64,000 nt of DNA from Glandiceps talaboti (GCF_964340395.1 NC_135556.1:15204910-15268909), one strand, 5' to 3'. Positions 49,494-61,747 are shown, counted from the first letter of the stretch. Made by a program: numbers and translations. The notes: generated from the letters alone by a model not told the origin.

Positions 49494-49606
49494 TAGTCCT
49501 GCTTGCAGACGATATCTATACGGACGCAATACTATGTCCCTCAACCAGGGGAATGGACAATTGTCAGAATAAGGTCCCAAATTACTCCATCTACAAGCAG
49601 GACTAA
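49494..49606. mobile_element. Second hAT-type MITE in the 3' UTR of gene A
   Basis: Ends TAGTCCTGCTTGCAGACG and CTACAAGCAGGACTAA. Target duplication CTTCAAGG at 49486-49493 and 49607-49614. Same position as 61331-61447 in unit 3. Confidence 0.8.
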
Positions 49607-49831
49607 CTTCAAGGCTGGTGGGCGAGCTCTTTGGGGGCTTCTCCAGTAACACGTCAACGAATGGTTAGCCCAATGTAGTCGATGATGGGCGTACAGTACT
49701 AGGATATACCAGTACTATTATGTGGTAGATGTCGGGACATACAGAACAGCGCTTTTGGCGAAGCTCCCGAGGACTGTGTAGAGTCATTTATGTGTGAAGA
49801 TTGACATATGTTTTTGACAATCATTATGTTC

Positions 49832-49837
49832 AATAAA
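49832..49837 (+). terminator. Polyadenylation signal, HNMT-like gene A
   Basis: AATAAA 730 bp past the stop, conserved at the matching place in gene B. Confidence 0.65.
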
Positions 49838-50103
49838 GATGGTAAATACATGTAAATGATGAGTGAATTTATTCGCAATGTTTACCTTTAACTGTTATCA
49901 GCTAGTGCAGTAAGTGTACAAGTAAGGTGTTAATTGCTCAGCCACGTTTCGATCCCTAGTGTAAACATTCGCCGTCTAGGTGGAGGGTCTATGGTGAGAA
50001 GGAGAATCCTTATATGCACAACTTGATATGCATATACATCGAAGGATACAGTTTTACATGCATACAATGAGGTACAGGTAGATGTTCATCTATAGGTGTC
50101 TTA

Positions 50104-50450
50104 TCCGGGGCAGTTGTCCTACGGAACAAATTGTCCGGAGGGAGGGAGCAATATTCCTAGAATCGTCCACAGATAAACACACACACACACACACACAAAC
50201 AAACAAACATAACATCTCTATGCGAGGTGAAAAACGACGGACTGGCATCATTCTTTGGTACATTGTTGAAAACAATAATGCCGACCTCAATCAACTTTTC
50301 GTTCCGTGAAATAATGTGAAAAAAAACCCTTAAGAAACACATCCAAAAAGTAGCCACTAGAAGCCCAATTTTTCTGGTTTATTTTTTTCACAGTTGTCCT
50401 ACAGAGTCAATTGGGAGGAGCAATAGTCCTAGAGTCGTCCAGAGACAGAT

Positions 50451-50493
<43 letters not shown>

Positions 50494-50650
50494 AACAAAC
50501 AAACAAACATAACATCTCTTTGCGAAAGGTGAAAAATGACGGACTGGCACCATTCTTTGGCACATTGTTGAAAAAAATGCCAACCTCAATCAACTTTCCG
50601 TTCCGTGAAATAATGTGAAAGGCCCCCCTAAGAAACACATCCAAAAAGTA
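50104..50650. repeat. Local tandem duplication at the end of unit 2
   Basis: Segments near 50104-50390 and 50393-50650 are about 90% alike by eye, and each carries a (CA)n/(AAAC)n tract. Unit 3 has one copy (62027-62340), so the second arose after the unit duplicated. Confidence 0.8.
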
Positions 50651-50940
50651 GATGAGTCGGAACAGACTAAGGAAAGCATTTTAAATGAGCAAGGTGCTGT
50701 CACAATGGTATTTATATAGCCTCAAGTAATTAAGTCTATCAAAACTGTGAAAGAGTGGTGTCATTTCTTTCAAGGCTGCATTGCGCAAAGTAAAATCTCT
50801 GTTTCTCATAGATGTGTACAATGCAATGTAAGTCATCATATCTGTATGTCTAGGATCGCATCGTGTATAAAGCCATGCCAGAATTTCCAGTTGCTGTTTT
50901 TCAATACTAATGTTTGTGTAAACTCTTCAAATTCTACCTC

Positions 50941-53900
50941 CTAATTAATATGTTTTACTTTCAGTTTCTCTCTTATGTCGGTGAAGCATGCAGTATTTTC
51001 CAGTAGATTGAAATGATCTGGCCATGGCTCAGTGTGTAAACTGTTAATGTATGCCTTACATATTTCCTTTTCAGACAGCACACATGATTCCTGTGAGCTA
51101 GAGGTCCTGTTTTTCATGAATCTATCAATGTGATCTATACAACGCTTCCAACACCTGAAGTAAATATATGTGGGTTCTATCAAAATTAGTAGCCTGGGCA
51201 ACTGAAATACCGGTCTTCCCAAAATGGAAGAGACTGGCAAGGTCCTTCAGCCCAGCATCAAGGTATATTTTCATGAGAACAGCTTCAAAGTTTTTAGAAT
51301 ATGCCAGTCTCTAGGAAAAGGTAAAAGCCATGCCAAGTCTAAACCATACTTTTTCTTTAATTTCAGTAAGTAGTCATAAATTTTTCCATCACCAACTACA
51401 ACCAAATAGTTGATGTACTTCCCAACACCAAACTTGGTATATATTTTATTTAGAACATCTTTCATTGTTTCAACATTGTGTTACGGATGAGAGAATACAA
51501 CTTTCTAATATTCGCTAAGTTTTTATGTTTTGCGAGGTCACCGTGAACTCTGTCATGAATTAACACTTAGAACAAATGTTTGCATTGCGCGAATAGTATT
51601 CTTCTAAGATGACAACATTAAGTTATTAAAAGATCAACAGTGTCAAATAATGACTGATTACAGACAGTTGGAAGAACAATGACGTGATCACATTGTTTAG
51701 CTAGTTTTCATATTTGTCAATATCATTCGCATTGAATTAAGGCGACGGCAATACTTCCGTTTTAGTCATTTATGGTGCTGATTATTTTATCACCCAATCA
51801 TTTGAGTATTGTATATTTTACGTTTATAAGAATTTAATGTAATAATAAAATTATGGATTGAGTTTTTGGAAGGGACGGTCCGAGGTCAGGAGCTTCGATC
51901 TGCTCCGTGGCCACTTCCAAATGATCCAGGTTAACCATGAACATTGTGTGTAGTTTGAGCTAATTTCTTATAAGTCCAAGTTGATCCCGAGTACAGAGTG
52001 GAGAGAGAGAGAGAGTAACATGGAGGAGGGTTACCTTAACAGTAGAGGTAACCCCCCGATTCATTACAATTGTCAGCAGGTAGGTCAAGCACAGCAAGAT
52101 AAACTACATTTGAAACCTCTGTGTCCTCATTTGTAAATATTGCTAGCCTTTCTTTCAGACCCGGAATAAAGATGTCTGGATCTTCAATTTGTATTGCCCT
52201 TTTTTCAAGTGCATACAAAAAGCAGTCTGACTGTAATCTACTATAGTGTAATTTCTCAACAGGTGACGCTTTAAAATCCTCCAAAGACAGAAGTGAAGAA
52301 TTCACATGATGACCACTTGCATCATCCATACCTGACAAGGCACTGTAGTAGTTTTCTATCATTACAGGTGCAATGGTTCGACGGGAAGACATAAAGGTAC
52401 AGTGGTTTGTTACAGATGTGTATGTTGGGCACAGGACTTCACTGAATGAAACACTTACTTTACTTTGTAGGCTATTTTGTTGCCAGGAGGAAAGTGTACT
52501 TTCATCAGTAAGAAATGATCTTTGATCATAGTACAAACTTTCACTTAAAAGAAGTTGACACATTTCAGCATCTTCATGATGTGATAGTAATCATTTATTG
52601 GCTGGATAGTATCAGGAAAGAGAGCAGTACCATATCTACATATTTCAATATATTGACCTTGCTCTTCTTTGTATACAACAACAGGTAAAGCTATGCAGTA
52701 ACACAGAGCTAATATTTCGGGAACACCACAACCAGCGCCTTTTCTGATTTCCCCACATCTGTGATCAAAGTTAAGATATTTCTTTTGACAATTATCTTTC
52801 ATCAGAAAATACTCATATTTAGAGGCTTCAAGGAGTTCAATATGTTGTTTGTTTTGTTCTAAGCAATCAACAATTTCATTTCTGATTTTTACCATTACTC
52901 TGTCCTCTAAAGATTGTAGTTCAGGCAATACTGCTTTTCCGGTATCATCACGGGTACAATGTCTCAATGAGTAAATACTGTGAGCTGTGATTGCCCTACA
53001 AAGGGAACAATATGAAAGTATTCTCCAGCTGTAGACCGCAGTGACTGTCTGCGAAATGGCGCAAGGTCCTATAGTGAGCGTTAGTGAAGGCTTACTCTCT
53101 ACAGCTTGAATAGATGTGCCATTGAATCCTCTCCCTAGCTGACTCGACTTTACTGTGGCATAACAACTAAGCTTGTCTACATTGTCTACAGAGACTACAG
53201 TAAAACATTGATTACTAAGCTTTGGTCCTTCCTGCATTATTTACTCACATATACCAACTTTATACCGCTGGAGACTATCTTTAGAGGCGACAGCGCCAAA
53301 TCTGTTCAGAATTTTTAAACATTCAGACGATGAATTGCTGAATTTATCAACAACGTCAGCTAAAGCTATGTGTACTGGAAAGTGACACTCTGTATTGTAT
53401 GAATAAACAATACAAGACACAATGAACAACCTCTTCATGAGATGACTAATATGATAATTTTGTGTTTTGTCATTGATATTTTGAGTGTAACAGTCATTCC
53501 AATCAAATGTATCAATCTCCTTTTGATTAACATCACCTTGCTCAGTGTTGTTCAGTGTCAATTGAAAAATAAAATTCCAGAGGTAGGGGGTCAATGTCGT
53601 GTGAAATAAAGTCTTTGAAATTATTTGAAGTAATGTCAAACTCATCTTTTGGTTGTTTTTCATCAAGTTCTGTGCCATTTTAATAATTTTAGATTTAAGA
53701 TATTCACAACCAATACGTAGATATGAGGTAATATCATAACTTGGCATAGAAGCAATCAAAGAATTCTGAAGTACATTTAGAGAAAGAATTTCCTTTTCTA
53801 AACTATCAACTTTATTGTTGGCAGCATAGAGAGTGAAAAGAAAACAGTCTTCAAGAGATGGCCCACACCTCCTTAGTAAAGTCCCAAGCTTGTTGTACAT

Positions 53901-54646
53901 AGGGTTAGAATAGGAAATCAAACAATCACCAAATACACTCTGGAGTTTCACCATCAGCCATCTCTTTTTTTTCTCAACAAATCCAAGGTATCTGACCTTT
54001 CATACTTTTCAATGTTTTTTTAAAGTTCTTTTAAGTAAATACCGTACACAGAAGAATTGAAAAATTGCCCTATCCTCTTCAAATTCTCTGCATACAAATA
54101 AAATTGCACAGGTTATAGCATACTCCTCAATGGAATTAATGTCACTAAAAGTGACATTCCTGTAACTATCACATAGAGATCTCGTGTATTCTTTAGAAGC
54201 TGCCTTGACCCTGCTAACTTCAAATTCTGAACGAACAAACTTTGAAAAAGCTGTATTACAGGAGCCACAAATTAGACTTTCATTAGTAAGACATTTAACA
54301 TGTAGTTTAATGTGATGAACATATTTCAACATTAACTCCAGATCACTTATGTTGTATTTCTGCTCATTAGATTTTGTTCTGAAATTTGACAAAACATACT
54401 GAACCAAACTGTCATTTTCTCTGCGACACAAATGATAATACCTTGTTTTTGAGTAACAGCCACATACAATACATGGACCACATGATGTACCAAATCAGAA
54501 GACTTCTTGCCACCACCATACCCAGTCATGTTAATGGACCGAGTTGAGTGAACCTTGTGATCAATTGTTGTCCCAGACAGAAATGGTTTACCATCATAAA
54601 TCAACTTGTATGCACTGCTAGGAATGTCCACTTTCTCTAAAAACAA
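50941..54646 (-). pseudogene. Decayed ubiquitin-like/OTU-like/DUF6589-like composite
   Basis: Minus-strand open pieces follow one another in family order. A ubiquitin-like segment (AYKLIYDGKPFLSGTTIDHK, about 54480-54646) comes first, then a Cys-rich zinc-ribbon-like piece (CGPCIVCGC, about 54430-54480) and a long helical region (53241-53954). Next is VVSVDNVDKLSCYATV with RGFNGTSIQ (about 53100-53200). An OTU-like peptidase region follows (CSLCRAI to IALPVVVYKE, about 52600-53010), then YLAVLDLPADN. Last come YLVVVGDGKIYDYLLKLKK and WLLPFPRDWHILK (51300-51430) and the KIYLDAGLKDLA block near 51230. The DNVD, GDGK and GDWH-like motifs match the repeated DUF6589-type proteins of cnidarians and deuterostomes, probably transposon-derived. 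Several interruptions and at least one inserted element show that it is broken. It lies between units 2 and 3. Confidence 0.65.
51479..52020. mobile_element. Solo-LTR-like insertion in the DUF6589-like element
   Basis: This non-coding block splits the composite element between its ADN and ETMKDVL segments. It begins TGTTACGG and ends GAGTAACA, so it has TG...CA ends with a short terminal inverted repeat, as LTRs do. An AATAAA lies near 51844. A clear target duplication was not found and the right limit could extend to about 52042. Fossil; family not assigned. Confidence 0.35.
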
Positions 54647-54744
54647 AGTTGGTAAGGTCAGAAGAAGATATAGCAGATGAAGGAGATTCAGCGTGGCCAG
54701 GTCAAGCAGAAATTGGTATTCACAGGGAAAGCTTGTTTTATAGT

Positions 54745-55346
54745 TTTCAGAGGTTAACCTAAAAATTGCCTAAATAGAAACAAAAACCCCAGATCTGACA
54801 GGGGGAAACCCCTTGGACTCCCTCACCCCAGAGGCTACTCATTCGTTAAACCAACAATAAGATTCACCACAATTGGTAAAAAAAAACTTCAAAAGCTTCT
54901 AGGGGAGACCCCCAGGATCCTCATAAGAGGTAGACATGTCCCAGTCTCAAATCAAAGTTCTTTACTCCACCCCTTACTGTCAACATGCTATGAAACTTTA
55001 TTTCAAAAATGTTTCAACCTTATACAGTTGTTTTCACATGTTAGAGCTGTCTCGTAAAGCTTGGAAATTATTGTCTGAAAGTGTCTGTGAATAGCCTAAA
55101 AATTGCCTTTAGGAGTAAAAATCCACAAGGGCTTCTAGAGGGAGACCCCTAGAACCCCCCCCCCCCCCCATGCACACATACTCACACAAGAGGTGAATAT
55201 ATCCCAGTCTCGAAAAAGCTCTTCCCTCTACAACTCTCAAGATGCTATGATACTTTATTCACGGGGTCAGTGACTTTCTGTCGGCCCAATGGAAAAACAC
55301 TGACCACCCCCTATCCCTGCCCCAGGCTGGAGAAACTGACCGGTCT
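54745..55346 (-). mobile_element. Second copy of the AGGGACCGGTCAG TIR element, truncated
   Basis: The right end GGCTGGAGAAACTGACCGGT is the family terminus. The interior is the reverse complement of the 237-bp-unit array at 6115-7200, with about two units. The left terminus is missing. Confidence 0.7.
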
Positions 55347-56740
55347 GTTTGAATGTTTGAGCTAACCAATTAAGTTTCCGATTTGCATTTTCAGTGTGTC
55401 GTCATACCATGGCATAAAAACTGTCAATGATGTTTATTTAATTTAAAATCAAACATGTATTGATCAGAAATATGTAGTTTTCTAAATATAATCTGTGCGT
55501 GATAGAACAACATCTTATTACGCTGTATTATCCTCTGCGAAAACCAAACGGAACATTGTGGCAACAAAAAGTAGGTGATTCAACATTGACGTAAAAAAAA
55601 TCTGGATATCTCAAAGAAGGAAAGAAAAAAAAGTTGCCCTCATAGGCGAGGGAGAAAAAAAATAAAAAAAATAACGTAGTGACGTTGCACCACCCCATTA
55701 ATTGTCTGTAATTGACTGGGAAACCACCATCATAGTCATAGGTTGAAGTGTTTCTGATGTAAAAAATGTACCGTTTATGATGTACTCAATACTACGTCAT
55801 AAATATATCATGCTAATTTAACGTAGTGAAGTTGCACCACCTCATTAACATAGCAAGTTGAACTGATTCCGCGGTATTTTCAAACTATGGGGGTATCGTT
55901 TCGGAAACGCGATCGTAAACGCATTTTAGATCGATGTTGTTGAAAATTATTGATCAGGTAGGTCCAGTGATACGCAAGCGTGGCATGGGTGGTTATGTTT
56001 TGGTTACATTTGGTGTTTTGGCAATCCTTTTGGATCGATGAAAAATGATGTAACCGTTTTGATACGTAATGGCTTGGTTACCCAACTTGTGTTGTATGTG
56101 TGTAAGGGGCGGGGGTATGACATCGCTACCGATGTTTATAAGAATATCGCCAATCCCTATAATAACGTCGTTGTTCTGTATCAGGACCGTCATAGACAAG
56201 AATAAAACCATTTAGGAAAGGAATAACAGTTTACAAGCGACTGTGGGTAACAAGAACACGTCTAACCCTTGGGATGACTGAACGTGAAATGTAGTTGCGT
56301 CATGCCAGGCTCAAAGTTGGGTTTCGCATATGCTTCTGGGAGTAGAAACAAGAAGTTTCCTAGACTTCTACAAAAAATAATAATTTTTTCAAAAATAATC
56401 TTAAAATGCAAAAATTACTGTTTATATAAAAGTGCTGCAGTTCTTAAAAAAACGGGAGTGCGACAAAAATTACTTTGGCTTGTTATTGGGTCAAGCAATT
56501 TATTTCTTCTTTTCACCAGAAAGATAGGCCAATTGGGCATGTCAATGCAGAAACATAAAGCTCAGTTATGAAATTGAATATATTGTAAATTTGAGTCGAA
56601 AATTTTCAACAGTTGTTTATAGTAAACGGCTTATAAAATTACGCGGGAATTTAACACGGTACTACCTGACGTTGAGGGCGCCAGCAAGAATAGAAATCGT
56701 GGTGAATAACATACTGTCAAATGGGTGACCTGCGTTCCGA
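55347..56740. other. Spacer without recognised gene
   Basis: Holds a short direct repeat (AACGTAGTGACGTTGCACCA at 55672, with a one-base variant at 55818). No open frame with a recognisable family. Confidence 0.55.
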
Positions 56741-56747
56741 CTCAATT

Positions 56748-56820
56748 TACCATTTGTCTTCACCTTCGTGGCTGCAAGCCTTGCTGGTTTTGTCGTCATA
56801 ACAGATTTTGAAACAAAAAG
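56748..56820 (+). other. HNMT-like gene B leader exon
   Basis: Nearly identical to 44300-44373 and ends in AAAAAG then GTATGTC. The coding exon acceptor is at 58439. The upstream promoter half that faces LCMT2 in the other units is absent here. Confidence 0.6.
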
Positions 56821-56978
56821 GTATGTCTAAGATAGCAGAACAACTATACATGGATTCCAGAACAGACGAGAACTTAAATAGGCAAGCAATGTAAACGAAC
56901 TAGTTATATAAGTATAACCCAAAGGAAGAACAACTGGGGACGGATCAGACACCATATGTTGAATGCCGCTGTTTGCAC

Positions 56979-57391
56979 CACAGGGGCGTGTAATATTGCT
57001 TAGATTTCCGTTTTCTTAGGAAAATATCATACGAATCTTGCTGCTACAAATGTATCGATCTATAGTACGTATACTATAAATATCACAGGGGCGTGTAATA
57101 TTGCTTAGATTTCCGTTTTCTTAGGAAAATATCATACGAATCTTGCTGCTACAAATGTATCGATCTATAGTACGTATACTATAAATATCACAGGGGCGTG
57201 TAATATTGCTTAGATTTCCGTTTTCTTAGGAAAATATCATACGAATCTTGCTGCTACAAATGTATCGATCTATAGTACGTATACTATAAATATCTTTTCC
57301 TATACAGGTAGGAATATATATTCAAAAGGTTGTTATATTTAGTCTGTAGACCTGGAAAACAACAATCTATGCAATATTACACGCCCCTGTG
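56979..57391. mobile_element. hAT-type MITE (CACAGGGGCGTG family) with internal triplication
   Basis: Target duplication GTTTGCAC at 56971-56978 and 57392-57399, matching nTnnnnAn. The left part of the element, about 105 bp including its terminus, is repeated three times head-to-tail. The right end is single. The simple copy at 44645-44850 has one unit. Confidence 0.85.
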
Positions 57392-57511
57392 GTTTGCACT
57401 GCACTCACTGGCTTTCCTAGCCATGTGTGAACAACTTCCGGGTGTCCTGAACGAGCTTAGCATATTAATGACGTAGTCCGGGTGTTGTCGCGGTTACTCG
57501 CCACACATAAG

Positions 57512-57625
57512 TCTGAGGTAGAAAGTATGGGAAATGAAAAGTCACATTGTAGTCAACAAGTTTAGCAATCTGAGGTAGAAAGTATGGGAAATGAAAAGTC
57601 ACATTGTAGTCAACAAGTTTAGCAA
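57512..57625. repeat. 57-bp tandem duplication
   Basis: Two identical units beginning TCTGAGGTAGAAAGTATGGG, in intron 1 of gene B. Confidence 0.9.
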
Positions 57626-58448
57626 CCACCACAGCAGTCAAATAATAGTCTTACTGACATCAAAACCACCTAAAAAAAAGTAATGAAAATGCTTCCCTGT
57701 ACAACACACACCGCGCATTTGTATATAAGTAAATGACAAAAAAGGGACACGAGCTTACGTGGTGACGTCAAGAAATCAAAATTTTCAACTCGCGTCTGCA
57801 CACTCCGCAACAAACCGCAACATGTAGACACAAATACCGTTGGAAAGCATGTAATCTGCGGTTCATTTTCTTCAAAGACAGTTTTTTGTTCTGATTTGTT
57901 GCACATATTGAAATCGAGAGTCTGTCTGCAGTGTAAATTACTTAAACTAAAAAAAAGCTGGGCAAAGTGCAGTGAATGTTGGGATGTTACTTGGGGTGTC
58001 TCGTTGCGTGTTGGGAATTGATCAAATCAAAATTATACACAGCATAGGTGTGTGATTTGGGTCAGAAAATGTTCATTTTCATTAATTTTTAAACAATTGG
58101 CAAAATTGTCCAAGTCATTCTTGAATTTTATTGTTTTTAGATGTAATGAAACCATTAAAAACTGTAATGGGGTAATTTTCACCTTGTTTATAGGACCATT
58201 ACTATAATATTGTTGGTATTGCTTGATAACTGTCTTCAGCACAGCCATGATAGACAAGGAAGTGTCTGACACAACTGAACTATATAAGCTTCAGTCATAC
58301 TATAGGCATGGTACATGATGTCTGTGCATCCATGGAGGTAGGAAGGACACACACATCACTAAAACATAACCTTCCCTTTAGAAGTTCAAAGTGTGCAGGA
58401 AAGAATAACTTTTCATAATGAATATTTGTTAACCTACAGAAATCCAAG

Positions 58449-60930
58449 ATGGCGACATTAGATTTGCAAGTCATTGAATCAGACCCTACATACTATCACA
58501 AAGTGCATAACAAATACAATGAAAACTTCAGCAGAGATGAAGAAGAATGGGAACGCATTTGGAAAGAGAACAACAACATGTATACCTTTGATGAAAGCAA
58601 AGAAGATGAAATTTGTATCCTCTCAGTCGGACCTGGAGAAGGTAGACCTTACTTCAACATTGTCTTTGTGTAATTTGCATAACTTTTATCTACAGTATTT
58701 GCTGCATCCACTGAAAGACATGTATAAAATGAACTATCATTTCAAGTCATTGTGAGTGTCTTTAAAGGGACATGTTGCAATCCCTGGTCTTCTCATTAGT
58801 GTTATCTTATCAGTGGAACCATAAGGATTACTTTAGGATTATTCTTTTGATCAGGACCAACCTTATAGATCTGCTAAACAACTGGTTTTCACCCACAAGT
58901 AGGCATTTAAAGGATCAGTCTGAAATCTTCACATAACTTCATAAGGGCTGATTATCAATTCATATGTTTCCACCTCTTCCAACAAGGACATTCAGACAGA
59001 CAGACAGATGGATGGACAGAAATACACACAAATGCACACACAGGCCGACAACATCAAAACACAAACAGCCCCTTTGGAGCTAAAGATTATTAAATCTTGG
59101 GCAGAAGTCTGTTTTGCACTTCGGTGAGGCACCATGGGAGAGTGAAGAATGCTAGGCACTTCACCGACAATGCTTCAACCACTCTACATTAAAGGTTCCT
59201 CCTATGCCAGATTTTTTTTGATGATTCTGTTATATAGAGATCGTGTCATGCTGAGTTAGTGAAAATGACATGAGATTCATGAACATGAGAATTGCTTCTT
59301 ATCTAAAATCAGCTCGACCTTTGTCCCCTTTTCAATATAACTTATGTGCGTTCTTTTGTTTTGGTAGAGTATGTGATGCCAGATAGCATGATAATATCCA
59401 TCTAGACTACACTATACATTAAACCCAAACAATTCTGTTTTCCTTCCCTCTAGGTACAAGAGAGGTAGTTATCCTAGAATCTGCTCTAAAACGACACCCA
59501 AAGGTTTACTTACGAGTTATTGAACCTGAGCAAACAGCAGTAGATATCTTCAAGGATAAATGCACTAAACTACAGGAAACCTTTCCTGGCCTGCGTGTCG
59601 ACTGGTATGTCAAAACTTTTCAAGACTACATGAAAGATGACGACAAGGAGAGTGAAATGGAAAAGTTTAATTTCATAATCTGTTTGCATAGCCTGTACTA
59701 CATGGATGATCTCTCAGCAGCAATGGATTTCCTCTATAAATACACCAAACCAGGAGGCATAATAGCAATAACTATGATCGACACAAATAGTAAGGATATA
59801 CTTGTGTTTTTAAGTGTTTAAAATCCTAGGTTGGTAGACAGTAGATTGAAGGGTGGTACATGCTGTGTAATAAGCTTCATTCCAGCAGTTCCAGAAACAA
59901 ACTGTCGGCATGTTTGGCCTTGTCCAGTATAGTATAGTAAGGGTACCATATCATATTGAAATGGTATGTGACAAACTTGAATGGAATGTATAAACCCTAG
60001 CTTCTCTGAAAAATGTGCTAATTTGTTGTAGTCCAGTGTGGATAGATACATATTCTCCAAAGTTTCAAAGAGAGTAGAGTAGAGTAGAGTAGAGTAGAGT
60101 AGAGTAGAGTAGAGTAGAGTAGAGTAGAGTAGAGGGCATAGACTGACCGATCGTATAGTATAGTAAGGGTACCATATCATATTGAAATGGTATGTGACAA
60201 ACTTGAATGGAATGTATAAACCCTAGCTTCTCTGAAAAATGTGCTAATTTGTTGTAGTCCAGTGTGGATAGATACATATTCTCCAAAGTTTCAAAGAGAG
60301 TAGAGTAGAGTAGAGTAGAGTAGAGTAGAGTAGAGTAGAGTAGAGTAGAGTAGAGTAGAGGGCATAGACTGACCGATCAACCGTTGTGGTTGCTGTGTAA
60401 TCTCCCTTTCCTCAAACCTATCAAGGCAGGCTGATAAGCCCGGACCAATGACGTCATTACAGTGTAAGAGAGGGTATGGTATGGCAGAAAATATTTGCTC
60501 TGCCATGCAAAGAATTATCAGTATGGATAACACAAAGTATAGTTAATCATGTTATTGGTTGTTTCTTTCCATATACTTAGGTACACTTGGGAAGCTCTAT
60601 GAGAAAAACTGGAAGGACGACAATTACCCTGTAAGTCTTACGTCTGCAAATGATGTCAGATTGGAGATAAAGAAGAAAGGATGGACATTGGAGTCAAGAT
60701 ATAACTGGGGTAGAGTAGACGTTACATCACTTCTTGACAATCCTGAATCAGAAGACGGTAATATGGTGCTGGATTTTACGACGCATATTATCAACTTCCG
60801 TAACACTGCCCCCAAAGCACTACTCAATGAGGTCCTGAGCTGTTTTGAAGAAAACTACGAAATGAAAGATGGGAGAAAACGAGTGTCTAATGACAGAGCA
60901 GAACTCGTCATCAAGAAACCTGCACATTGA
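58449..60930 (+). CDS. Histamine N-methyltransferase-like gene B, 3 coding exons
   Basis: Coding exons 58449-58641, 59454-59789 and 60581-60930, GT-AG and in phase, encode 292 aa. By eye about 17 residues differ from gene A, all in the first three quarters; from YNWGRVDV to the end the two proteins are identical. The SAM-binding loop reads ILSVGPGEG, with Pro in place of Ser in gene A. Other differences are mostly mild (Val/Leu, Asn/Lys, Asp/Gly, Ile/Thr). Splice positions and leader exon are the same as in gene A. Intron 2 of the coding part is 812 bp, against 1878 bp in gene A, because about 1.07 kb is absent next to a GACA tract. Both copies look functional. Enzyme class is secure; substrate is not. 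Confidence 0.9.
59930..60382. repeat. 226-bp tandem duplication containing (GAGTA)n
   Basis: Two near-identical units, each ending in an AGAGTAGAGT pentanucleotide tract (60068-60134, 60297-60361). Gene A has one unit (about 48345-48530), so this is private to gene B. Confidence 0.9.
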
Positions 60931-61109
60931 AATTCACTGTACATATTTACCCCAGCCATAGCCCACGTGATTACTGAGTCTCCCGTAATACTAGAGAACA
61001 AAATTGGGGCTGTATTATTCAGGCAAGTGTCCAGATTCTGCATTTCTGCAACTGTGATTGTTCATAGAAGCAATTGTATGTGTAACATTATAACATTATC
61101 AGTAATAGT

Positions 61110-61219
61110 TAACCCTGTTTCCAGACGGAGTGAGTCTGGACTCGATTCAAACAATAGTCCCTTCCTTCTGAGCATAGAATCACATCCGGGTCCCATAACT
61201 CCATCTGCAAGCAGGGCTA
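61110..61219. mobile_element. hAT-type MITE in the 3' UTR of gene B
   Basis: Paralogue of 49280-49388, same position relative to the stop codon. Confidence 0.7.
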
Positions 61220-61330
61220 GAACATGGCAGGTTGTAGGTTATTTTAGGTCACAGGCATGTAGAAACAACGTCTTATCAAGTTGAATGTCAGGAATATGTT
61301 CATTACCACACATGTACACATGCTTCAAGG

Positions 61331-61447
61331 TAGTCCTGCCTGCAGACAGTATCTATACGGACGCGATACTGACTATGTCCCACAACCAGGGGAATGGACA
61401 ATTGTCAGACTCGAGTCCCGAATTACTCCATCTACAAGCAGGACTAA
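61331..61447. mobile_element. Second hAT-type MITE in the 3' UTR of gene B
   Basis: Paralogue of 49494-49606. The target duplication CTTCAAGG is still intact at 61323-61330 and 61448-61455. Confidence 0.8.
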
Positions 61448-61741
61448 CTTCAAGGCTGGTGGGCGGGCAAGGTCCTAGGCACGTATGTACAATAGCTCAC
61501 AGGTGAATGTAGGCTCTCTGGGGGCTTCTTAATGAGACGAAGTATCTCAGTAACACGTCAACGAATGGTTAGCCCTATGTAGTCGATGAGGGCGTACAGT
61601 ACTAGGATATACGAGTACTATTATGTGGTAGATGTCGGGACATACAGAACAGCGCTTTTAGCGAAGCTCCCGAGGTCTGTGTAGAGAGTGAATGCACAGG
61701 GAACATTGAAGATTGACATGTTTTTGACAATCATTATGTTC

Positions 61742-61747
61742 AATAAA
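61742..61747 (+). terminator. Polyadenylation signal, HNMT-like gene B
   Basis: AATAAA about 810 bp past the stop, in the same sequence context as 49832-49837. Confidence 0.65.

Larger units (their letters stand above)
43182..50650. repeat. Segmental duplication unit 2 (with HNMT-like gene A)
   Basis: The left part repeats 38682-39600, including the non-functional LCMT2 exon 1 copy. The gene body and 3' flank (44300-50345) match unit 3 (56748-62340). Confidence 0.85.

Noticed and set aside
56284-56571. 95-codon plus-strand open frame
   Set aside because: No family likeness and no conserved counterpart in the other duplication units; likely chance.
60068-60361. CRISPR-like regular repeats
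   Set aside because: The regularity is a pentanucleotide microsatellite inside a 226-bp tandem duplication; there are no spacers, and the genome is eukaryotic.
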